Below, piece after piece: positions 1 through 8,832 of a stretch of DNA of 64,000 nt. The position numbers and the translations under genes are program-made. Below the pieces are notes generated by a model. That model saw only the letters and a list, made by a program, of their open reading frames with translations, was not told the origin of the DNA and searched no databases. The number at the start of each line of letters is the position of its first letter. Position 1 is the stretch's first letter. The DNA is from JABMQF01 sp964563755 (GTDB lineage Archaea > Nanobdellota > Nanobdellia > Woesearchaeales > UBA11576). The DNA is taken from assembly GCA_964563755.1 (NCBI GenBank), contig CAZLYC010000001.1:239350-303349 (forward strand), given 5' to 3'.

Positions 1-3000
1 TGATATCTTCTATTTCTTTTTCTAATTCAGACATTTCCTGTTCAGTAACATTGACTAAATTATCAATAATTTTATCAAATGTTTTTAATTCATCAATTTC
101 ATTTTTTCCTGCAGCAATATCCTTATTCTGCTCTTTTAAAACCTCTACCTCGTAAATCGGGAGCTTGTCATATTTTACAGTGTACGGAAGACTTTCATTG
201 TCATATTCAACAAGTTTTTCAAGTCCAATCAGATCAACACTTTCCGCTAAATATCCCATATCCCATTCATGCCCTTCTTTGTAGTTAAAGGATATTGGTT
301 CCATTATCAATACCTTAGAAAAGTCGTCTTCAAAAGGAACAATGTCTTTTTTGTACCTTGCTGATGAACTTGACCTATAGAGATATTGACCTGTTGTTGC
401 GTAATAGACAGGATACCCGCTGGCGCAACTGTCAGTGTTAAGATATGAAAGATAAAGATACCCGTCAACTTCCAATGAACCGCTTGCATACATATCTCCA
501 TTGTTAGTTATATCTCCAGAATCAGGTGCTCCGGAGTTAGTCACTCTTACATGACCTCCATAGAAATATCCTGCCAAGCCAGCTCCTGCAGAGCTTGTAT
601 ATATTCCATAAGTACTACCTAGAGCAACCATACCTGTTCCACCATTAACATCGTCAGCTAAAAAGAGATAATTCGAACCCTGCTGGAAAATAGCTCCACT
701 TCCATATATTGCTCCGCCAAGAACGGCCATCCTAATTGTACCATCACCCAGGTTGTATCCTATGAATCCTGCAGTGGATCCACTACCAAAAACACCATAA
801 TCTGTCGTGCCTCCTGTCGCATAACCATATATGCCGTATGCAGTTGTTTCTCCTGCAGCATAAGCATTTATGCCTCTATCATAGTACCCGTCATCATAGC
901 CTGCATGCGCATAACATCCGGCACTGCCTTGAGAATAAAGCGTGTCATTCACCGCTCCTGCTCCATTTATTGCGAGCAAAGCAGTTGGACTAGTAACACC
1001 ACCAATTCCAGTTTTGCCATCGGATTTAACTATGAACCTGCTTCCGCTTGAACCAACATAAAGCTCATTATCTGTGCGTAACTGTCTATCAGTCGTATCT
1101 CCTCTATGATAGACGTTCTGAACGCTTCCTGTCGTCTGTATCCAGTTAGGGTCAGTCATTATCCATCCGCCGTCATACGTGCTGAACCTGAGAGCATTAG
1201 CTCCTGCAATCCTGAGCCATCCGGGTGTAACGAAAACATTCTCGTTTACATGGAGCGCATAGCCTGCCGTAGGAGACTCAGTGTGCATGCCTACAACGCC
1301 GCTCTGTATCGTCAGCCTGTCAGCGCCTGAATTGTAAAGAGCAATATCATCATCTGCATCATTCGATGTACCTATCTGCAGCTCAGTAGTCTCTCCTCCT
1401 CCATAATTTTTGTAAACTATCCAAGCTTCATCATAACCACCGCCCCAGGGGTCAGTACCAAAATGAATAGTCGATCCAGTTCCATTCCAAAGATCAATGT
1501 ATCCTGTAGGTCTCTCCCTATCGACAAGCTTCCTTGAGAAAATTTTACCGTCCATCTTGAAAGCAACATTCGAGTTTGAGTCAGGCACATTTGCATTAGC
1601 ATTGTCTGCAGGAAGAGTGCTGGAATTGAAAATGCTCCACCAGTAGCCATATAACGCAAGAGTATATTCTGCAACTCCTAATGCGTACCCGTTGCTCCAG
1701 AACCCTAACTTCCATCCAACATTTGTGCTTGCCATCGGAGGAGCGGAAGTTATGCTATCGGAACCAGCAGCCTCAATGAAACCGTTCACATCAAGAGTGT
1801 TATTGTGAGTCTGCGTATTGACAGATATGCTGCCCCAAACAGTCATGTTTCCATCTGACGCTATGCCGTTTCCAGCATCAGCATACAATCCGCCAGGACC
1901 GACAAAAAGACCATTGCCGACATACATATCGTTACCTACTTGAGTATTATCTGAAACATCTAAATTATCCGTCGCAAGGTCACCTATGCTTGCTGCGTCT
2001 GTGCCTATTGATGGCATTGAAAGTACTAAAATCTTTGCGCCAGTGGTTAATATGTAAACATATTTTCCAGAAACCTCTAACTTGCTGTAACTATCAGTAT
2101 CTGGGTGGATGTAACTTCCTATTAATCTAATATTGCTGACATTCGAGATGTCAAACAAATGAATATAACTTGTAAATACCTTGCTGGAAATCACTAACGC
2201 ATATTTTCCATAAACAACAACTTTTTTTGGGTTCTCAAGCAATGCGTTTGAGTATGTGCCAACTAACTGCGGCGAAGAGGGATTAGATATGTTAAGTATC
2301 GATATGCTGAACTTGTTTGCGGCAGTAACATACGCATACGACCCAGATACATATAAACTATTTGCGCCATCCAGATTGTTAGTATCAGTATAATTTCCAA
2401 CATAAACAGGATTCAGCGGATTCGATACATCAATGATTGTAACAAAATCATAATCGTATGAAGAAACATATGCATATCTTCCCTGTACTTTTATGTCTGA
2501 AGCACTCAAACTGTCATACTGCATCGAATTTGCCATCTTTGGATTTGAAGAATTCGAGATATCAATTATATTCAAATAATCATATGTAGGAACATACGCG
2601 TATCTTCCAGACATATATAAACTTCCAGCGCTTGATCCGGAAATAAGCCTGCTATCATTCCGGTATTGACCGACAATACGTGGCGCAGAAGGATTAGAGA
2701 TGTCAGTTATGACAAGCTTACCTTCACTGGCGGTAGAAAGAGAATATGCATACTTTCCATGCACCTCAAGTTTTTCAGGATACATCAGTCCAACATCGAA
2801 CAGTCTTCCAACTATGTTCACAAAAGCAGGATTAGATATATCCAGGATGTATAGATTAGTATAAACACCGACATAAAGGTACTTTCCTTGTATTGCTGTC
2901 CCTCTGTGCGCATTAATGTCTGGGAAATATTTTGAAGATACATGCGTCAGGTTGTAAGGAGTGACAATCATCCCCCTGCTGCCGTTGACGTGGAGGTCTG

Positions 3001-3217
3001 CTTTTGGCGCAGTGGTCTTTATGCCGACTCTGTTGTTCGTCTCATCTATGAATATGTTGTCATTGCCTATGCTTATGTTGTTGCCGCTTATCGAGTTCAG
3101 GTAATCCGTGCCTGCGATGGCGAATGATGCAAGCAAGATAAGGATTGTCAAACATAATATTAGCGCTTTCGCTCTTGAATCACTTTTTTCCTGTCCGTGA
3201 TGCTTTTTTTTATTCAT
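1..3217 (-). CDS. LVIVD beta-propeller / S74 chaperone fibre protein (3' end cut by window edge)
   Basis: The frame starts at ATG 3217-3215, two bases after the stop of the upstream gene, and stays open to base 2, giving 1,072 codons with no stop; the C terminus lies outside the window. Residues 1-15 are charged (MNKKKHHGQEK), followed by a hydrophobic signal or TM segment (about 17-35). Seven blades of the 'GKYAYV...DISNPxxP' LVIVD type follow (about residues 90-400), forming a predicted seven-bladed propeller. The middle is a repetitive shaft with 'YVGNGLFVGPGG' and Gly/Tyr-rich 'YGIYGYA' segments. From about residue 948, 'SSARYKKDI..FEDDFSKVL..EP' matches the S74 intramolecular chaperone family, in which the domain trimerises the fibre and then cuts itself off; a coiled coil follows. 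It is a clear paralogue of the 3220-6402 gene. Surface location and trimer formation are inferred from family knowledge. The ligand is unknown. Confidence 0.9.
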   Translation of the reverse strand, partial: MNKKKHHGQEKSDSRAKALILCLTILILLASFAIAGTDYLNSISGNNISIGNDNIFIDETNNRVGIKTTAPKADLHVNGSRGMIVTPYNLTHVSSKYFPDINAHRGTAIQGKYLYVGVYTNLYILDISNPAFVNIVGRLFDVGLMYPEKLEVHGKYAYSLSTASEGKLVITDISNPSAPRIVGQYRNDSRLISGSSAGSLYMSGRYAYVPTYDYLNIIDISNSSNPKMANSMQYDSLSASDIKVQGRYAYVSSYDYDFVTIIDVSNPLNPVYVGNYTDTNNLDGANSLYVSGSYAYVTAANKFSISILNISNPSSPQLVGTYSNALLENPKKVVVYGKYALVISSKVFTSYIHLFDISNVSNIRLIGSYIHPDTDSYSKLEVSGKYVYILTTGAKILVLSMPSIGTDAASIGDLATDNLDVSDNTQVGNDMYVGNGLFVGPGGLYADAGNGIASDGNMTVWGSISVNTQTHNNTLDVNGFIEAAGSDSITSAPPMASTNVGWKLGFWSNGYALGVAEYTLALYGYWWSIFNSSTLPADNANANVPDSNSNVAFKMDGKIFSRKLVDRERPTGYIDLWNGTGSTIHFGTDPWGGGYDEAWIVYKNYGGGETTELQIGTSNDADDDIALYNSGADRLTIQSGVVGMHTESPTAGYALHVNENVFVTPGWLRIAGANALRFSTYDGGWIMTDPNWIQTTGSVQNVYHRGDTTDRQLRTDNELYVGSSGSRFIVKSDGKTGIGGVTSPTALLAINGAGAVNDTLYSQGSAGCYAHAGYDDGYYDRGINAYAAGETTAYGIYGYATGGTTDYGVFGSGSTAGFIGYNLGDGTIRMAVLGGAIYGSGAIFQQGSNYLFLADDVNGGTGMVALGSTYGIYTSSAGAGLAGYFYGGHVRVTNSGAPDSGDITNNGDMYASGSLEVDGYLYLSYLNTDSCASGYPVYYATTGQYLYRSSSSARYKKDIVPFEDDFSKVLIMEPISFNYKEGHEWDMGYLAESVDLIGLEKLVEYDNESLPYTVKYDKLPIYEVEVLKEQNKDIAAGKNEIDELKTFDKIIDNLVNVTEQEMSELEKEIEDI

Positions 3218-3219
3218 TT

Positions 3220-6200
3220 TTAATTTTTAAAAGCGAGTTTTGTCTCTATTTCTGCAAACTGTATCTTAAGCTCGACTAATTTTTCATTCATATAATCAAT
3301 AGCTTCCTGACGCTCCCTAACCCCAGATTCAAGATCAATTATCTGTATGTTCATCTCATCCAGTTCTTTCTTGTTGATTTTAATCATCTCTACGATGTAT
3401 ATGGGTATATGCTCATAAGAAACATCCTCTGGGGAGTTGTTAAGGTATCTCACAAGATTTTTTATTCCTAACGCATCAATTTCCTCTGCGATGTAACCGA
3501 AATCACTGATATTTGAATTAATTCTGGTGAACGCTTTAGGCTCAAGCTTCAGAATCTTTGAAAAATCATCTTCGAAAGGATGTATATCTTCTTTATATCT
3601 TTCAGATGAAGTAAATCTACAGAGTTTTGATACTCCATTCCAGTAAACTAGATAATCTGCTGCGTTGATATATGTCTGAAGATTATCCAGATATACAGTA
3701 CCATCAACTTCAAAATCATTGTAGACGTAAAGATCTCCGCTGAGAGTCATATTATTCATAGTGCCCGCACTTCCAATTTTAACTGGATCTCCTGTAAAAT
3801 ATGCTCCATATGTATTTCCGCATGCGTCTACAGCGATACCTGAGTCAGTATAACCTTTAGCACCCCATCCTGGCCCGCCAAGCGCACCCCAATCTCCTCC
3901 ATCTGTACCATATGCTCCGTAATCCCCGCCGAGATACCCATATCTTGTAGCGCAATTGTTTGCATCGCAGCCATAGATGCCATAATCTCCATAACCATAC
4001 ACCCCATAGTCATTTGCACCCATGGACACTACACCTTGATTCTGTACTCCAGTACCACTTGTTGCGCTTCCATACGCTCCTATGTTAGAACTACCATCCC
4101 TATATGCAAGCAAAGCGTCATTGTCCTGAAGCCCCATAGCAGACACCATCGCTGCAGAGTTTCCGCTTTCACGTATGCTGAGCCGTGAAGCAGGAGTTGT
4201 AGTCAGTATACCTGTATATCCTCCTAAAGAAGTCGCTTTAACAATAAACTTGTCACCATTAGGACCTACCTGCAGCTCATGGTCCGTCATCAGAGTACCG
4301 CCGACCCTTACATTCTTACCACCATAAGAGTAAAGCCAGTAGCCATCAGGCGTGTACCATCCGCCCCCGTAGTTTTCCCAGTAAACCCCGCTTGGATAAT
4401 TGACCCTGACCCAATTGTTCGCAAGCATGTTTCCTTGCACCTGAAGATTATAGCTTCCTGGATTAGTATCATAAATGCCGACTCTACCGTTCCTTATCGT
4501 CATAACTTCAGCGCCCTGCTGGACAAATGAAATCTTGTCGTCAGCATCATTAGATATACCAATCTGCAATTCAGTGTCTTCACCAGAGCCATCCTGCAGA
4601 TAAGTTATCCAGGCAGCATCACCACTCCCTCCCCAGGGGTCGTCTCCCATCAGTATGCTGGAGTCAGTCCCATCCCACAAATCAATAGTGCTATTATCAT
4701 TCACGCCATCTTGATATATGCTTTTGTCATACCACTTTGAGGCACGCACTTCGCCGCTGTCTACACTCATGGCAGCCTCTGCATTCGAATCAGGAGTTGT
4801 ACCGTCAGCATTATTCAAAGGTGGAGAATAGAACCAGTCAACCCACGTATTTGTCATAATTGCAAGAGTCCAAGAAGCTATTCCTATTGCGTATGTGTTC
4901 GAGTAAAGCCCTATTTTCCAGCCAACATCATAATCCACAGTTGGAGGAAGAGCAGTTATAGGATGCACATTAGCATTCGCTCCTACAAAACCATTGACAG
5001 TCAATGCATTTGTGGGTTCAGTGTTTATTCCTAGGTTACCATGAACTATCAGGTTGCCGTCAGTCGTCACACCTTTGCCTTCATCAACATAAACTCCGCC
5101 AGGACCAACATACATGCCGTTACCAACATAAAGATCATTTGATATCTCTAAATTTCCGGAGACATCAAGATTGTTCGAAGCAACATCACCTATGCTCGCA
5201 GCAGCCAGTTCAACACCGCCATGCTCAAATACTGCAAATGTGTTTGAAGTACCACTACCAACTAAGTAAAGGTATTTACCCACACCATATAGTCCATAAG
5301 CCTGGTCAATATACCCGCTGTTAGCATAAGTTCCGACAATGACCGGATTAGTGACATTAGATACATCTATTACTGCTATGCTGTCGCCGTCATAGCTCGA
5401 CACATAAGCGAAACCTCCTGCGACATAGATGCCATTCGCACCGTTCAGGTTTGTAGAATCAGACAAAGTGCTGACCCTTTGCATATTAAACGGGTTAGAG
5501 ATGTTAACTATAGTCAAGCTGTCATCATAATAATCAGCAACATACGCGTACTTTCCTGAAACATAGACATCATAAGCACCATTGAGATTGTCACCATCAC
5601 AGATGCTATTGACATAGTTGATATTTGAAGCATTGCTTATATTGATTATTGCAAGACAGTCGCTGGCATATGAAGCAATATAAGCGAAAGTTCCCTGCAC
5701 ATAAAGTCCAGATGCATCATTTATGTATGTGGCGCTCTGATAGCTCGATACAAATGTAGGATTTGAAGAGTTAGATATATCAATGACTGTGAATCTGTCA
5801 GATGTCGCACCAGAAGTAACATACGCATATTTTCCAGATACATAGACGCTGTTTGCAGCATCAAGATAAGTGCCGCTAGTATAATAACCAGTGACCGATG
5901 GAGAGTATGGATTAGAGACATCAGCAATAGTCAGCATGTCATCAGCTGCAGCAGTTATGTAAGCATACTTTCCAGCAACAAATATGCCACTAGCAGCATC
6001 AAACCTGTCTGTGTTATATAGGCTGCTTACCAGCGTAGGACTGTATGGATTGGAAACATCCATTATCGTCAATCTATCACCGGTAAAAACAGCGACATAA
6101 GCATATTTGCCCTGTACATAGACATCATAAGGACCTGCCATATATGTCCCACTAGTGTATCTGCCGACCAGGACGGGCGTGGATGAATCTACTTTTATGC

Positions 6201-6402
6201 TGCTACCGTTGATATCTAAATCAACACGAGGCACCTTAGTCTTGAAGCCCACCCTATCATTAGTATCATCAACCCACATCAAATCATCACCGAAACTGAG
6301 GTTAGCGCCATCCTGATGCTTGATGTAATGAGTGCCTACAGCAAGAGCTACATCTACAAGAAGTACTATGATTATAATTGAAACAATCCACCTCATTTTC
6401 AT
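3220..6402 (-). CDS. LVIVD beta-propeller / S74 chaperone fibre protein, 1,060 aa
   Basis: The start ATG at 6402-6400 overlaps the upstream stop by one base (TAATG); a second in-frame ATG lies two codons on. Residues 5-22 are a signal or TM segment. Residues 78-395 hold seven LVIVD repeats with a period of about 46 residues ('YDVYVSGKYAYVADYYDDS' type), a predicted seven-bladed propeller. After this come 'NDLYVGNGMYVGPGG', several phage-fibre-like 'VGI..TNP...LQV' elements, and a Gly/Tyr-rich stretch (nt 3790-4090) with 'YGVYGYGDYGIYG' repeats. The C-terminal domain, from 'SSERYKEDIHPFEDDFSK' near residue 930, matches the S74 chaperone family. The putative cleavage-site Ser and the downstream Arg and Lys are present, but Glu stands where Asp is usual. 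The last 60 residues are a heptad-like coiled coil. The family normally trimerises and self-cleaves; whether this archaeal copy does is not shown by sequence. Confidence 0.94.
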   Translation of the reverse strand: MKMRWIVSIIIIVLLVDVALAVGTHYIKHQDGANLSFGDDLMWVDDTNDRVGFKTKVPRVDLDINGSSIKVDSSTPVLVGRYTSGTYMAGPYDVYVQGKYAYVAVFTGDRLTIMDVSNPYSPTLVSSLYNTDRFDAASGIFVAGKYAYITAAADDMLTIADVSNPYSPSVTGYYTSGTYLDAANSVYVSGKYAYVTSGATSDRFTVIDISNSSNPTFVSSYQSATYINDASGLYVQGTFAYIASYASDCLAIINISNASNINYVNSICDGDNLNGAYDVYVSGKYAYVADYYDDSLTIVNISNPFNMQRVSTLSDSTNLNGANGIYVAGGFAYVSSYDGDSIAVIDVSNVTNPVIVGTYANSGYIDQAYGLYGVGKYLYLVGSGTSNTFAVFEHGGVELAAASIGDVASNNLDVSGNLEISNDLYVGNGMYVGPGGVYVDEGKGVTTDGNLIVHGNLGINTEPTNALTVNGFVGANANVHPITALPPTVDYDVGWKIGLYSNTYAIGIASWTLAIMTNTWVDWFYSPPLNNADGTTPDSNAEAAMSVDSGEVRASKWYDKSIYQDGVNDNSTIDLWDGTDSSILMGDDPWGGSGDAAWITYLQDGSGEDTELQIGISNDADDKISFVQQGAEVMTIRNGRVGIYDTNPGSYNLQVQGNMLANNWVRVNYPSGVYWENYGGGWYTPDGYWLYSYGGKNVRVGGTLMTDHELQVGPNGDKFIVKATSLGGYTGILTTTPASRLSIRESGNSAAMVSAMGLQDNDALLAYRDGSSNIGAYGSATSGTGVQNQGVVSMGANDYGVYGYGDYGIYGCDANNCATRYGYLGGDYGAYGTDGGDWGALGGPGWGAKGYTDSGIAVDACGNTYGAYFTGDPVKIGSAGTMNNMTLSGDLYVYNDFEVDGTVYLDNLQTYINAADYLVYWNGVSKLCRFTSSERYKEDIHPFEDDFSKILKLEPKAFTRINSNISDFGYIAEEIDALGIKNLVRYLNNSPEDVSYEHIPIYIVEMIKINKKELDEMNIQIIDLESGVRERQEAIDYMNEKLVELKIQFAEIETKLAFKN

Positions 6403-8543
6403 TAACCCAGACTGACCAACACTTTTATTTCACAAGAATCATTATTACAATCCTCCATCGCCTTACCTACGATGGAGCCGAAATCATCCTTTGTCGCTTT
6501 CTCTGCAAAGCCTTTGACTGTTGAACTTGTGAGCATGTCAAACTTAGCTACTGGACCTTTGACTTTCGTGCTGACAATGCCAGTTATACCGACAGCGACG
6601 CCATCATTTGCAGCGTTACCGATTATTGTAGGACTGTCTGACACGACGCCAGCAACAGACGGCTGCCTATGAGAAGAACATTTCACGACTTTCATGTCAT
6701 CATTCAAGCATACGACATCACCTGCTTCCAATGCTTCCGCAGCAGGCATCATCTCTGCGAAGTCTGCGCCGTAGCCGGTGAGGTTGCCGCCGTAGTAGAT
6801 GTTCCTAGTAACATAAAGATCCCCATTCTGCGTTATGTTCACCATCGGCGTGTTGCTTCCGGCATTCCTCCTTATGAACATCAACGGAACGCTGCCATCA
6901 CCGAAATCAGTGACATTAACATACCATCCCCAAGAGTTAGTATTCCCTCCTAAAAACATAGCATTATTAGACCCTATATCCAGTCTGGCAATCGGAGCAG
7001 TCGTCCCGATGCCGACATTGCCGGAACCGTCAATATTTAATACATCTCTAGGAGTCATTGAAGAACTATATTGTCTTAAATGAATCATTCCGTAAACTCC
7101 AGCGCCGCCGCCAGTGTAGACCGAACCAAAATAAGCGTCAGAACTTGACTGACCATATCCCATAAAAGCATACTGACCTTGCGAATCAGGCCTATTTACA
7201 CGAACACCATTCTCATAAACATTAGCATTTCCAGGCCTTATAACATCAAGAGCAGAGTAAGGAATCGAAGTCCCGATGCCGACATTGCCTGCGCTGCTTA
7301 TCCTCATACGTTCTCCGTATGTGCCTGTGTTATTGGTTGTTGAGAATGCTAATGCTATAGCACCAGATGAATATTGATTTCTTCCAGTAATCGCCGCACC
7401 AATCAATCCATCCGAAGCTTCAAATGCTATGCTTGACCCATCATCTGGTGTGGTGTACTTATGATTTGATAAAACAATAAGGGGATTTATGATTCCTGTT
7501 GTTCCAGTGTCATCGTTACGCACTTCAAGCTTATAGCTAGGACTTGTGGTGTTGATGCCGACATTGCCGCCTGTGTTGAAGTAGCTGTTGGCACCGGAGT
7601 CTCCTGTGATACGTGTCCTTGCAGTAATAGAAGGATAATCCCCCATATTTGCAAGAGTCATATCCCCAAGGCTGATAGCATAATCAACATTAAGCTCAGC
7701 ACCATTACCATTACTCATCAAGAACATAGTGGGATATGTCATACCTGTGGCAGAATTAGTATGCATAAAAGCAGGACCATAACCAGTACCATCGTCCCTA
7801 TAATGCCAGAATCCTTTATACGGATAAACATTCTGTCTGAGTGAGGCACCACTTCCTGTAGAATTAAATGCAATATCTCCTGAACCAACATCTAATCTCG
7901 CATTAGGATTTGTTGTCCCGATGCCGACGTTGCCTGTTGAGGATATTCTCATATTCTCGCTGCTGCCTGTGCCTAAAATAAGATCAGGCGAACCATAAAT
8001 CCCGTTCCATGCAGGAACGCCAAGAGTCAAATTTATGGATTGACCGTATCTTGCAATTAAAGAACCTGCAATACGTGTCTGACCACCAGGTCCAGTTATG
8101 TTCGTGCTATAGAAATCACCATTCACAGTCAATTTCTGGCCAGGAGTGTCTGTTCCGATGCCGACGTTTCCTCCTGATGCCTGAATGCTAAGATTAACAT
8201 TATTGCTCACGCCTATCTGTGTGGCCTGAATACGAGCAGAAGTATCGCCGTCAATCACTCCTAAGTTGATTCCGTAACCAGAACTCAGGTCTCCTACGTG
8301 CATCTGATAATTTGCGACAACATCTTTTTGTACTTGTAAACTATAGGATGCGGTTGGAGTACCAATACCAACATTAACAGTATCTGGAAACAAGAAATTC
8401 CCGTCGTTGCCACTGAACAATCCGCCGCTTATCTGTGAAGCAGGATGGCCCGGGTTAGGAGCTGTTGAGAATGCTCCGTATGATAAACCTATGAGTACTA
8501 CAATATATAGTAAGATTGCAGACCTCTTTTTAACAAGACTCAT
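6402..8543 (-). CDS. Fibre-like secreted protein with 'GNVGIGT' repeats, 713 aa
   Basis: The start at 8543 overlaps the stop of the 59-aa gene (ATGA). An AAGGTG Shine-Dalgarno at 8551-8556 sits 7 nt upstream and supports this start. Residues 9-24 are a signal or TM helix. The body has six copies of a 16-residue element such as 'GNVGIGTTNPNARLDV', typical of phage tail-fibre shafts and bacterial fibre proteins, separated by beta-rich spacers. The last 120 residues ('ADFAEMMPAAEALEAGDVV...QPSVAGVVSD') differ from the S74 domain of its two neighbours. They resemble C-terminal modules seen at the end of other fibre proteins (peptidase-G2-like, low certainty). There is a Cys pair in that module and another close to the end (DCNNDSC). 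Tight coupling to the two S74 fibres suggests a shared surface structure. The exact role is unknown. Confidence 0.92.
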   Translation of the reverse strand: MSLVKKRSAILLYIVVLIGLSYGAFSTAPNPGHPASQISGGLFSGNDGNFLFPDTVNVGIGTPTASYSLQVQKDVVANYQMHVGDLSSGYGINLGVIDGDTSARIQATQIGVSNNVNLSIQASGGNVGIGTDTPGQKLTVNGDFYSTNITGPGGQTRIAGSLIARYGQSINLTLGVPAWNGIYGSPDLILGTGSSENMRISSTGNVGIGTTNPNARLDVGSGDIAFNSTGSGASLRQNVYPYKGFWHYRDDGTGYGPAFMHTNSATGMTYPTMFLMSNGNGAELNVDYAISLGDMTLANMGDYPSITARTRITGDSGANSYFNTGGNVGINTTSPSYKLEVRNDDTGTTGIINPLIVLSNHKYTTPDDGSSIAFEASDGLIGAAITGRNQYSSGAIALAFSTTNNTGTYGERMRISSAGNVGIGTSIPYSALDVIRPGNANVYENGVRVNRPDSQGQYAFMGYGQSSSDAYFGSVYTGGGAGVYGMIHLRQYSSSMTPRDVLNIDGSGNVGIGTTAPIARLDIGSNNAMFLGGNTNSWGWYVNVTDFGDGSVPLMFIRRNAGSNTPMVNITQNGDLYVTRNIYYGGNLTGYGADFAEMMPAAEALEAGDVVCLNDDMKVVKCSSHRQPSVAGVVSDSPTIIGNAANDGVAVGITGIVSTKVKGPVAKFDMLTSSTVKGFAEKATKDDFGSIVGKAMEDCNNDSCEIKVLVSLG

Positions 8544-8719
8544 CTTTTTGCACCTTGCTCTACTGCTGGCTCTAACGTCAACTCTTTTAGAACAACTTCC
8601 CCTCTCTCATTCAGCGTCGGAAAAATCTCAGTACCCTTCCTCCAACGCTTCATCTTTATTATGCCTAAAGGTAAAGTTATGTTGAACTGGCCTTCCTTAG
8701 GATTCTGAATCTTTACCAT
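8540..8719 (-). CDS. AbrB/MazE-like small DNA-binding protein, 59 aa
   Basis: ATG at 8719-8717, TGA at 8542-8540. The sequence begins MVKIQNPKEGQFNITLPLGI and continues with a 'KRWRKGTEIFPTLNERGEVV' stretch. This has the layout of the AbrB/SpoVT swapped-hairpin fold: a short strand, 'ITLP', a helix, 'W+KG.E', then 'N..GE.VLK'. Members are usually dimeric DNA-binding proteins, either transition regulators or antitoxins. No toxin gene is adjacent, so a transcription-regulator role for the fibre operon is more likely than toxin-antitoxin (inference). Its stop overlaps the next start by 4 nt, implying translational coupling. No good Shine-Dalgarno precedes it. A 22-bp palindrome and a TATA-like box lie about 75-115 nt upstream. 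Confidence 0.8.
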   Translation of the reverse strand: MVKIQNPKEGQFNITLPLGIIKMKRWRKGTEIFPTLNERGEVVLKELTLEPAVEQGAKR

Positions 8720-8791
8720 TCAATCACACTATTATTATATTAGTATTAAAAATTATCTAAATTAATATTATCATAATAATTTTAATTATTA

Positions 8792-8813
8792 AAATACTAT
8801 TAAAATAGTATTT
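8792..8813. promoter_or_regulatory. Perfect 22-bp palindrome, candidate operator of the minus-strand operon
   Basis: Arms AAATACTATT and AATAGTATTT (10 bp each) flank an AA centre. The AGTATT/AATACT half-motif recurs at 8742-8747 and 8815-8820. The palindrome lies 20-45 bp downstream (minus sense) of a TATA-like box, where transcription would start. It is a plausible binding site for the AbrB-like product, but the AT-rich context makes chance palindromes more likely. Confidence 0.45.
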
Positions 8814-8821
8814 AAGTATTA

Positions 8822-8832
8822 TTATATAAAAA
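8822..8832 (-). promoter_or_regulatory. TATA-like box for the minus-strand fibre operon
   Basis: On the minus strand the sequence reads TTTTTATATAA, a good archaeal TATA box. Initiation about 27 nt downstream would fall near 8797, inside the palindrome, giving a leader of about 75-80 nt to the ATG at 8719. A second candidate (CTTAAATA, 8809-8816) lies inside the palindrome itself. Confidence 0.45.

Noticed and set aside
1..8543. Prophage or archaeal virus tail module
   Set aside because: Tail-fibre-like proteins are present, but each has its own signal or TM segment and no capsid, terminase, integrase or tail-assembly gene is nearby.
8407..8685. Plus-strand open frame of 92 codons
   Set aside because: Antisense to the end of the 59-aa AbrB-like gene and the start of the 713-aa gene, both better supported by domains, Shine-Dalgarno and overlap.
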